Part shown: in pieces, positions 25,854-37,500 of the stretch
How the letters are laid out: every line of letters starts with the position of its first letter
Numbering within the stretch: position 1 is the first letter of the stretch
Source of the DNA: Micropterus salmoides
Taxonomy: Eukaryota > Chordata > Actinopteri > Centrarchiformes > Centrarchidae
DNA: 64,000 nt
Direction of reading: 5' to 3'
Assembly: GCF_014851395.1 (NCBI RefSeq)
Contig: NW_024040596.1
Location: 4,118,777 to 4,182,776, forward strand
Notes under the pieces: generated by a model
Databases searched by the model: none
The model's input: only the letters and a program-made list of their open reading frames with translations
What the model was told of the DNA's origin: nothing
Translations under genes and position numbers: made by a program

Positions 25854-26909
25854 AAAAACATTCATTGGGGGATCACGTAACATCAAGGTTATTGAATATT
25901 ATCGTGTAGCGCAGAAATACATTTTTAAACACTGTCACCCAAACCATCTGTGACTCCCTTTGGACAGAGATCCCTCTCTTCTCGGTGGGTTTGAAGTAAC
26001 TGCACTGCTACAGGCGGGCGTAGCAGAGAGCTGACCTAAAAACAGCAGGGATGAGGGCAGAGAATGCCATTTCCCAGCAGCACAGTCAGATAGTGATTTA
26101 ACATTCGCAACAGTGGTTAGTAGAGCTCAACGGGTTTCAAGTCAACTCTTTCCTGGATCTGACAAAGCCAGCTTTTGAGAATGATAATGACAGGAAAGAA
26201 GTGCGTATATGCAGAGCAATTCAATGTATCTGATCTTGACAATTATGAATAATGCCAGTGCTGTCTTTGTCCAGAAGTCATAACTACTCATCCATTGATC
26301 AAACATTGCTCTCCACAAGGATTTAAAACATACTCTGATCATCCAGTCTCTCAATTTGTGTAATATACCGCTTTATCTGCTGCAGTGCAAGCTGTTGCTG
26401 TGTGCTGCATTCTGTGAAATTTCCGTCGCTTTCACTCATTCTTCTCCTGCCAGCTGCCACCAGCCCGGATCTGCTTTTATGCTGTTGGGGGATTTAGGTG
26501 CTCCCCGATGGTTCCCTTTTCTGAGTGCAAGTATGAAAAAAAAACCCAGCTGTAGGTGTATTAAAAAATAGTATGACTGGCTTTCCTGACTTTCCTGACA
26601 ATTTTGCACATTAATTATTCAGTCTGAATGGTCACTCAGGTCACACAGTTCACCATGCTTTGCCGTTAAAAAATGCTTCACACAGTCTCCCTCTGCAACA
26701 GAGCATCTAAAAACAAATAAGCTGTCAAACCATACACTGAAGTATTTTGGAAATTATACTGGCAACAACTTTACCTTATCTCAAAGCCTGAGGTTAGAGT
26801 TTGAAGCTGTGACCTAATTTCTTCCCTCACACACACACATACAAAATTCCATTTCACAGAGTACCACAAGATGCAGAGTAATAAAAGTTGTCTTTCTCTC
26901 CCACTACAG
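25854..26909. other. Sequence just upstream of Kunitz 1
   Basis: The last part, with a pyrimidine tract and CAG at 26907-26909, is the end of the intron before Kunitz 1. No signal-peptide exon is seen. An ATG at 26479 with an AGTATG donor-like site gives a weakly hydrophobic 17-residue peptide and was not accepted. Confidence 0.5.
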
Positions 26910-27113
26910 CACATGGAGCACAGCCTGAGCTCTTCATCTTCAGTGAGTTGTGCGCCCTGAAGGACGAGCCAGGGCCTTGCAAGGCCATTAAGGACCGGTT
27001 CTTCTTCAACATCGACACAGGACGCTGTGAGCTGTTTGAATATGGAGGCTGTGGGGGAAACGCCAACAATTTTGAGACCTTGGAAGCTTGTGAGGAAACG
27101 TGTGTCGTCTCAG
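26910..27113 (+). CDS. tfpia: tfpi exon: Kunitz domain 1
   Basis: A pyrimidine-rich acceptor ending CTACAG precedes the exon and a GTGAGT donor follows it. Both borders are phase 1. The 68 codons carry a short N-terminal lead (HGAQPELFIFSEL) and one complete Kunitz/BPTI domain with six cysteines. The reactive loop reads GPCKAIKDRFFF, so P1 is Lys and P1' is Ala, as in the factor VIIa-binding first domain of TFPI. The core motif FEYGGCGGNANNFETLEAC is typical of the family. The open frame runs a little past the donor but loses all similarity there, which supports the splice site. The exon upstream must supply the first base of the first codon. Confidence 0.97.
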
Positions 27114-28540
27114 GTGAGTCTGGCCCTTTGGGTGACACTTACTTACTTTTGACGTGTTTCCAAAGATTCACCTTGATCTCCACTTGAGGTTAACGGTGAC
27201 ACGGACACAGACCCAACATCATTGCTTTAAAAGGATACAAAAGGATTCTTTTTCATCTCAGTACACTGGACAAGGCTGGTTTATTGCTCTGCATTGTTAT
27301 GCTGTTGTTAGCAAATGATCAGTTTTGTTTTCAAGGACTGATGTTCCTCATTAGACTTTATTGCCACCTTGGGCATAAAATCCTATTACAAAGTCATTTT
27401 GTTGGTATGCGGCTGAAATGGAACATTGCCAGCACATTAATTCCCGAACAGTTTTCCTGAAGGCATTTGGTTAATGAAAACACATTTAAGAAAGGCGTCC
27501 AGTATTGTATTATTTATAGGTTACACATACTAAAGTTGATACATTTAAATTGAATTAACTGATAATCACAAATAGCAGAGTTTTCAAAGTATCTGATTTC
27601 CCAATTCACGTCTCGATCTGAAAATGGATTTTAAATATTTTTAACTGACAGTGATAATATCTCATCCAAACGCTTTTATGAGCCTGAGAGAAAGGGTGAC
27701 CTCGTGGTTAAAGGCAGAAAAGTTCCTACCCAGAAGTCCTCCGCTACCTGTTTGCAGCCATCTGCCTAGTCAAATAATATAATCTCTCACTGTAAATTAA
27801 CTATTTGCTAAGCCTCACCTCTCCTAACTACTGTACAAACTTTGTATTGTAGTGTGGAGTGTGCCTTAATAAAGTTTGCAGATTTGACAGTTGAAATTTT
27901 CCTCATAACAGACAAACACACTGTTTAATCCAGTCCTCTTTGGGTGACAAGTGGTACAGCTAGACCGATAAATGCTCCAAGCTGATATGTTGGCCGATAT
28001 TAGCTTACTGCAGATGTTATGTACAGTATATTTCGAAACAGCGTCACCATTAGTAATTCAAAAATCCAATATCGGTCGAGTCATACAGTACCAAGTATTG
28101 CTCTGCAACCACAACGCTTCAACGTGTTCTGAAGACTCCAAAGTTGTACATATTTACATTTGCTATTGTGAGAAGGGGTTTAGCTAAGGATCAGTTGCTT
28201 AGTACAAAAAATTCTTTAAATGCAAATGCACCTGCAGAAAGCACTGTTCTGAAAATATTAAATCTAAGGTGATCCCTTAGAATGCCTTAATTACAGGCAA
28301 TAAAATGTTTTATTATGCAGTTAGATTAGATAAAAGTGAATATAGCAATATTACACAGGGAGGAGGGACTATCAAAAACATGCAGTACACATAATTAACA
28401 TAATGCATCCATGGTTGCATATGTTATACATTTATAGGGTTTGCATGTACTGTATGTGTTTGTCAGTATGTTTGTGCTGCCTCTATGTAGGAAAGGGTGT
28501 GCCTTCAACTTCACACTTGAATGTGCATTAAAATCCTGAT

Positions 28541-28597
<57 letters not shown>

Positions 28598-31500
28598 AGT
28601 TCAATTAGAGTGAAATGAAAAACGTAGCTAAAAATACTTTCCCCACTGGATTCCCGTTGGGTGGGGAGAATATCTTCAGTATGGCAGTTTTCCTAGGTAT
28701 GTGCTGAGCTGAAAATGCAGATGAAAACATCCAGATATTTATAACACGGACTTTTATGTTTATTTTTAATTAAACACACCACCCTAAAGCATTGTGGGTG
28801 ATAAGCCTGCTGCACGTAAATTGGATTGCAATCGGAAGATGCGTCGACCAGTTACAATTAAGTTAGTAAAATGTATTACATTGCATCATAAAGAGCTGAT
28901 GTGAGTTATGTGAGGTAATCAAAGACAACTGCCTTTTCTGCAGCAGATACTTTGCACTAATTGTCAGTAGAGTGTAAACAGGGCAGATAGATGAACAAAC
29001 AGCCATGTTTCTTTTTTTAACTTTCATTTTTTAACCTTGTCAAATGGAAATATTTACTTGACCATCATCATGGCATCATATAGTTCTTGTCACCTTCATG
29101 CAGAACAAAGCTGAATGCCACAGCTGACTTGAAGCATGGCATGTGGCAGCTGTTTTTCTGTGGTGATGCGTGACTGAGGTAAATGGATACAAACAAAGCT
29201 GAATGCTGGATTACACACATTGAAATGTGATCTTTTAAAACAATGCAATAGCACTTGAGGATGAGGTTAAAGCTCACTGTGTGTGAATACGACTAAAAGA
29301 TGGACTAAAAGTTACAGCGAGAGAACGTGTTCATTGATCTTTGCTACATCTTATCTAATCGATTGTTGGTAAGAGCATGGTGATGCCTGCTTTTGTTAAG
29401 TGGGATGTTAGTAATGTATCAAATAAGTGTTGCTACTGAAAAGCAATCAAAGCTGTAACAATTGGACCTTTCACCACTGGGAATTTATCCACAGTAAGAC
29501 TTGTTGTTCTGCTCTGGTTTGGTTCAAAAGCACTTCAGGTGAGTGGAACACCGCTGAGGTATGCGTGTGAAAAACACTACATCCACAAAAGGTAACTGGA
29601 GAATGGCAGAACGCCTTTCTCTCTGACATAACAGCTGCAGACAGTATGGTATCTGTCATCTGCAGCCGGAAAACAATACATCTTTAATACTAAGCTTGTC
29701 TGATCAACATGAAATATGCCCTTGCATGCATAGCAATAATGCATCAATCAAAGTATTTAGATGGCATGTTATTCGGTGGTGTGGCAGAGTGCTTTCTCCC
29801 ACTGGCAAAGAATAACCTTCACCTTCTTGTTGCATGTCATGGGATGTATTATGCAGTCAGACAAGAGGATCTTGAATTAATTTGCATACGGCAGGCGTTG
29901 CCATATGCAGTAGATGCTTCCATTTTATGTCCCTTTGCCATTCGCCACACAAACCAATCTGCACTGTAAAGAAAAATCTGGGGGTGTGAAGTTTCCGGCT
30001 GATGGTGACATTATATAAAATTGCTTGGACAGAAATGTGAAGGTGACAAGTCAGAACAGTGTATTTTAAAGCAGGACTGAGTGTATAGTCTCACTCGTGA
30101 GAAAGAAACTTGCTGCTGATTGATCATAAAGGAAATGGCATTACATTAAACACAGCTATAAAACTTTTCAAATTTGTTCAGTGGCATTTGAAGGACAGTT
30201 TTACAATTTTTATTGGTTCTTGGTTGAAGAAAAAGTGCCATGTTACAGCACAGCATAACAGCTACTTGTGGTTGCTTTTATCTAAATGGAATCTACTTCC
30301 TTTCTGGCGACTTCACACCTAAAGGTCCATTTCCTGAATAGAACTAATGCAAGGGTGATGTACATTTGTTCAATTTTTCCAACTGGCTGGCTGGCTGGTT
30401 CACAAAGGCAAAACTCAAACGGTCTAAAAGCCATGTGGTGGAAATGTTTTTTGAGTATTGGTTATACAGTTGGCAGGTAAAAAGACAACAAACCCCTTTA
30501 AGTACTTACATAGTACAGTACTTTGATGTACTTTGCATTGTTGACACAGAATTCGAGTCCGCCATTCACACCAACCTAAACGAAGCACACCAAGGGGGTA
30601 ACGGCTCCAGGGTTCAAAACTAGGATAGAAAGAAATAAACTGTGTTGCAATGCCATAGCAGTTTTTAGTGTAGTGTGTTCACACAAAAAAAGTGACTGAA
30701 TGAAAAGGAAACACGAGTACATGCACGAGTATGCAGGCAATGTATTACACATTCCTGCCAGTCGGCAGCGGCACACAGAGAAACACAGTGAGCTTGCAAA
30801 AGACGAGACGAAGAAGACTTCCAGCAAGTAAACATGTATACAGTGCAGGATTTAAAATATGCAAATGTTTTATGAAGAACAACGTCATTAGACTTAAAGG
30901 ATACATACAATGTGTTTTGGTAAGGTGCTCTAAATGTAAATGTAAATTTTGTTTGTTGACAAGAAAACTCCACAGGGAATGCACAAGGAAATACAGCAGA
31001 AAAGCCGCTCACAGAAAAAAATATGCATTGTAGTTGTTAGACAGAGTTCCCAGGAACGGCGCCGGGCTATGAAGCGATTTTGGCCAAGTGGCCGCATCGC
31101 ATAAGGCAACTTCGATGCAACTATGATGCAACGGTGAATACATTTTAATGTCGCAAACACCCCAAAATGACACCAATAATCTATTACCAGAATCACTCCA
31201 TTCTGTCCAGTAACAATTTAAAATTCTAGAAGAGCCTTTTGATTCAGCGTAGAAAAAAGCCCAAACAAATCCAAAGTGGCAAAAATTAATCCAAAAACAC
31301 AAGGAGTGAAAATCCAACATGTAGCAAATCCTAGAGACACCGTGGAACACAAGGAAACACAGGGAATGTACAGCATGCACCGTATAAACTGGGGACAAAC
31401 TATAGTAAGACCAACCTGTTGAAAGGAATATAAATCCGTTGTAAATTAACATATTTATTTTACCATTACAGAGTAAATGGAGATGCAACAAAGAAAAATT

Positions 31501-34500
31501 AGGATATTTTCATCCTCCTCCTGGTAAAATATATATATATATATATATATTAATTCAATAAACTATCAAAACCATAATAAGATAGATTATAATGCAACTG
31601 AATATATTTTAATACACCTAGAATGCAATTGTAACTGTAAATTTGATGAAAATAAACTAAAATACAACAGTTATCATACAATATTTTCAAAATATACCAG
31701 GCGACTGTCCATATTTTGGCAGTATTCACTGTTTAAATGTTGACTTTTATTGGGAGTTATCGTTTAAACACTATTTATGTCCATATAACCACGTTCCAAA
31801 TAACATAACATTGAAATATTGATAAAAACAGTAAATATTCATCAACATTCCTGTCACCAAAAGCACACCCATGCTTTACAGGCCTGTAGCTTGAGACTGG
31901 AGGCATGTCTATGTAGCTCCTACGTGTCAGACAGCAAATGGCAAAAAAGACTGGGTGTTCGAAAGTGGCACTTCCCCTGCTCTGATAAAAGGCGAGAGAA
32001 GGCAGGCACAGCTCCCAGGTATTGCGCAATAATCAAGATGGCGCCTGCCGATACTCGGAGCAACAAATCCCCTGATTTTTGGACTAAAAAAACAACATAT
32101 AAGGCAAAAGTAAGTCAGCGGTTTTGACGATCACGTGCTGCCCCCGGGGGCATCAGATAAACATTGGGGTGGAGAAAAAGGGCACGGGCAAATGGATTAG
32201 GCCACCATTAGGGCAATCAAGAAAGGAACAATTTCAAAATAAAACAGGAAACATCCCAGAATTGAGACAATTTAATCCCATTCATGTGAGTGGGGAGCCA
32301 ACAGGAAGAAATCCCGCTCGACCAGCAGAAGTCTTTGGCGCGCATGCATTCAACTGGCTCGGCTGGAGAAGGACGTTAATTATTACCGCTGGCTAGAAAG
32401 AGGTTACAGCTTTATTGTTGATAATGTAACCTTGCAGTTTTATTTAGTTATAACGTTATACTGGTTTGAGAGAGGTGGATGTGTTTACTTACAGTAGTTT
32501 AAGCTGTCATTGATTGCATTGCACATTACAGTTTTATTTAGTTAACTTTACACTGGGTTTGAGAGTCAACAGGGTTTGTTGACTTACAGTAGTTTATAAG
32601 CTGTCAATAATTGTAGACGCATTGTACATTAGGCTGCATGGTTGTGCTCTGTAAATTAAAAACAGGTTACAGGTTTATGGTTGATTATGCAATGTTTTAT
32701 TTAGTTAACGTTACACTGGGTTTAAGAGTCTGGGGAGTGTGTTGACTTACAGTATTTAATAAGCCGTCAGTAATTGCATTTCACATTACATGGTTGTGCT
32801 CTGTAAATGAAAAACAGGTTACAGTATTCCTTTATGGCTATGCAGTTTTATAAGCAGCCTGGATTGAACACAGCAGGTGATACAACATTCGTAATAACCA
32901 CGAGAGACATGAGACTTGACTTGGACTCTAGCTCAAAGACTTGTGAGCATCTCTGGCGCATGCTTTATGGGCCCAAAGCACAGAAGCGTGAGGAACCTCT
33001 CAAAGGCTTTTTCATTATAAATTCCATTATCATGGATTTAGAACACAGAACGCTGTATTTGACAAGCAGACATGAGAATGACTGCTGCCAACAAGTCATA
33101 AATGAGAACATTTGGTAACCTCGAGCTCCACTGCAGTAAAATTAATGTCACACTGATCTTCTCTGGCTTATTAAGTCTTACATATTGGTAGATTGACTTA
33201 AAATTAAATTAACAGTCTCTGTTAACGTTCACTGATCAACACTACCATGAATACATTTTGTATGCTCCTTAACCAAAGTATTTTTTTTAGTTTTTAGCAC
33301 TGGTCACATGTGTTGAATGTTTATATACAGTAAATCCATGCATTACATTCTTCAGTCACACTAACAAGAAGGTGATGCTAGACTTTCCCAAGAAGGATCT
33401 AATTTAACAGCTACAGTACAGACATTTGAAAATGTCATAACACTAAAGCAAGAAAGAAGATCTCAGGGGTGAACATCCTTCGCAGCAGGGCTGATATGAT
33501 ATATCAGTAACATTTTATTTCCCAACAAACAGTACACACTTCAAACACTGCTAGGTGACAGTTATTTGAATTATTCCGTCAGTTAGTTATACCCTCATAT
33601 TTTCTCATGTTTCTTACACGTGATGAAACAGCCACGGACAGCTTAACAAGAATGCTCTTGCAAAGGTCACAAACCAATGTGAGGAACATTCTGGCTTACT
33701 GTCTGGGATACTTTTTTTCTTTTTATCTCTGAGCCTAGCCTTTTCTCTCCAGCCCTGACGTCTCACTGAAACCCCAGTGAGTCATAACCATTGTGTCCCA
33801 AACTCTTTCTTTGGTCTGCTGTCCCTTTTACAGCTCTGCTTGAAGAGGTCAGAGAGACAGTGTTTTCTCTGTGTCTGCCACACTTTTTTTTGTCTTTAGC
33901 TCCGGGCTTTCACTCAGTCTGTGAGAACAGACATTGTTAAAAAGAAAGTAAGCAAAGGAAAAGGGAAAGACATGTGAACAGCACAAACAATATGATGTTG
34001 CTGGAGGAGGCAGAACTGGGTAGATTGTTAAGGAAACCTAGAATGGAAAAATTAAAGCATACTTTGAAGAGGTGAATCGATAAGTCAATTGATAGATTTC
34101 CTGTTTATCATTGTTTAATGTATAGAAAACTGACAATTTTTGTGGTTTGGGGCTGTTAATTTTAATAAAAGAAGCTTTTTTTTTTTTTGAATAAAACACC
34201 CTTATATTTCTATCATTAAGAGTTCAGCCTGCAAACATTGACCTTTAACCTGCTACATTGGTGCATCGGTCCCACCAGGTTTATGTAGCACTTCACAATA
34301 TGCCATCAATAATATCATAACAAAGTAATCAGAAATATAATAGTCCTTTCTGGAATATGGATGGGCTGATATTGCTGCCGAGGTCAGTGTCTTTCTATGT
34401 GACTAAATTAGGTCTGTCTCCATCCAGTGGCAGCTGTTATTTTTGCACCTGAGCATTTTCATTTTGATTAAATTTCTATCCCATTAGTGATCAGTCGTCC

Positions 34501-37500
34501 TCACGGGAGGCCTGGCCAAGATGGTGTCAGCACTTTTAGAGGCAGAACAACAAAAGCCTTTCAAAAAACCGAAGGAAGAAAAGCAGTGAGAAATCAATTG
34601 AGCAAGTGAAGAGGAAAGGGGGTATGGGTGGAGGTGGGGGAGGTGGCGGTGATACGAAGTCTAGTCTAAACATTGTTAGTTTTCAACAGACTCATAGTTC
34701 TAAAATCTCATCTTTCTCATCTTTCTGGATACGACCCTCAAAGGGGCCAAAGAATGAAAGCAAACATGAAAATGTGTTTTTGAAAATATGCGTAAACAGA
34801 TAACGGAGAGAACACATCTATACACACTATGAACGAAAACAGACAAATTGAGACAATAGTGCAATGAACAGAGTGCAAAGGATGCAGGAGAAAAATTATT
34901 ATGACCATTATTGTTATTATTATTATGTACAGTACATGTCGGAGGTGGATGCGGTATACAGGTACACATACAAGCATACATGTACACAGTGTGATGAGTG
35001 CAGAGAACGCTGGAATAAATAAGTATTATGTGTGGTGTTATGTACATGAGGTAGGTGGATTTGGTGTACAGTATATACAATATAAACAGTATGAACAGCT
35101 CTGAAATAGAGAATGGTGAATAAATTTGAAGTGTTAGCCAGTAAACAGGTGGCTGATTAGAGGCAGAGTTTCTGGGTTATTGCACAGAAATTGTTCCTGA
35201 CACTGTTCATCAGAGTCAGCTGGTCATCAGAGTGATGGCTTGTGGGAAGAAACTATTCCTGAGTCTGTTGGTTTTGGCGTACAGTGCTCTGTAGCGCCTA
35301 CCAGAGGGGAGGAGCTGGAACAGGTTGTGTCCGGGGTGAGATGGATCTGCAGTGATGTTTCCTGAAGTCCTGAATGGAGGGCAGGTTGGCACCGATTATC
35401 TTTTCTGCCATCCCGACTGTCCGTTGTAGTCTGCTCCTGTCCTTTTTGGTGGCAGATCCAAACCAGATAGTCTTAAAAAGGTCATATTATGCATTTCGGC
35501 TTTTCCTTTATTGTGTTATATATCTTTTTGTGGATGTTATAGGTTTGCAAAGTGAAAAAGCCCAGAGTCCAGCCCAGAGGGAGTTCCCATCTCCCATAGA
35601 AAACACTGCTCTGAACTGCCTGAAAACAGCTTGTTTGTAGTCCAGCCTTTACTTCCGTAAACTATCTTCGTCACTTTGTAACACGCATCATAATGCTAAC
35701 CTAGCGGCTAATCAGGCACTGGTGGAGAAACACACTGAGCTGCAGCACACAGTGACAAGACTAATTAATAACTTACCACTCTGAAACATCTTGCTCCAGT
35801 CTAGGTTGTGAAGATGGTTCAGGCTGTTTTGCCTGTTTTTAGCTATAGTTGCCGGCTTTGTTTTGGATCCCACTACCTTGCTTGTCAGGGCCCGCCGTAC
35901 TCTGCTTCTGATTGGCTAGTAGTCCTTGCCTAGGGACTGCACATGTGCAACTACCAACAAAGACCAATCAGAAGTGAGATGCCTCACTCAGTAGCTAAAA
36001 AAGAGCGTTCAACACACAGGGTGAAAAGAGGTACTGCAGCAATGTGCAAATATAAATATGGTGTTTTGTGAAAATTAAACCATGTAAACCTATTCAGGTA
36101 CTAAATACAAATATGAACCTGATAATCCATGTATTAGTAAATTTATGGTTGTAAAAATCACGATATTAAACTATGATCGTATCTTTATATATTGTGTATC
36201 AGTTGCCTCTGTAATATGATGTTCACGCTGAGTGAAACAATCAAAGTCTGAGTATTCTGTATGGACTGGGCATCATTTTAGACGCATCTTCCCAAAATAC
36301 AGCCTTGGCATGTTTGGTGGGGTTTTTGCTTTGGAAACTTTGGGATCTCCACTATAATAAAGTTTAGTTGATCAAAGTCTGGGTTCACAGATTGACTTTG
36401 TACTGACTCACTCACTGGTGGGCCAGTGAGGTTTAAGAGGTTTACAAACTGGAGAACACATTTATAGGGTAAAATGCCTCATCACTGCATCATTTATTTA
36501 ATCATGTAAAGAACCCACCTGTACTACATTGTCAGACTTCACATTACAGACATTTAAATCTTATCTGGAATTAAAACTGCAATATTTTTTGATAAATAAA
36601 TCATTATCCCTCTGTGTGGTGGACCATACAGTACACTTGCCATGGTTGGACCAACTTCACCTACGCTGCTGCTTAGAAATCAGCCAGTCACGCCTTGCCA
36701 GTTTGCACCCGTCTTGGTTGACAATGCCAGTAAAGTCTGTTGGAACCCGGGCCAGTCCGCTGGAAGGGATGCATTTCACACCATGATGGTGATTGTGTTT
36801 CAGATTCAAATCAAGCAGGAGCCTGTCACTATCTTGTAAATCTTTTAGGTTTTGTGACAGCTTATTCAGATAAACAGCAGGGTCCCTGACAACCCTTCAC
36901 AACAACTCTGCTGTGTTTCTCCATCTAGTGCTCCACGCTGCAGAAGGTGATACCATTTAAATTTACAGATTTCGGATTAAAGAGAATCTTAATGTAGTTT
37001 GTACGACAGATTTGAAGAACAAATAATTTCTAACTTTTCCGTTTACCTTTCAAAAGCATAAAGGTTGGATTGCCAAATAATAAGCTTTGCCATCAAGGAA
37101 AGGCAGACAAACAGGAACCAAAAATGTACTATTACAGCTACCTTACATCAACCTTACACAATGGAAGATGAACATCAAACTGTAGAGCTGTTATGCCCTG
37201 ATCCCAATACTCCAAGACCCGAGGGTGATAATATATGCAACGAGTGGTAAGAAGCGAAACATGGAAAGTGAGAGCTGAGGAAAGAGGTAGAAGAGATATG
37301 AGAGAAAAAGCGGAGACCGAAGACATGGCAGAGGAGGTGATGTGGTTCACTGGAGACAAGGGAACATAAGGAAGTTCCTGCTGGAAGTATTGACTTTTTA
37401 GGTTGCAGAGTGAATATGAAACCTGTCTGGAGTGGAAATGTCACTGTACCGCAAGGGACACAGGAAGTGGGCTAGAGCAGCCAGTGATCATGAAGTGTAT

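Noticed and set aside
26479..26533. ATG with a phase-1 AGTATG donor-like site 400 bases before Kunitz 1, as a signal-peptide exon
   Set aside because: The peptide (MLLGDLGAPRWFPFLSA) lacks a proper hydrophobic core and the donor is weak.
29709..29969. ATG frame of 86 codons in the K1-K2 intron as a gene
   Set aside because: No domain, splice context or repeat support; length is within chance.
31009..31491. Minus-strand open frame of 160 codons, the longest in the window
   Set aside because: It begins with TTG rather than ATG, is rich in Cys/Phe/Ser/Leu as expected by chance in AT-rich DNA, and shows no domain or splice structure.
34700..35080. Minus-strand open frame of 126 codons
   Set aside because: Starts with TTG and overlaps the LINE 3' UTR; His/Cys/Ile-rich chance composition.
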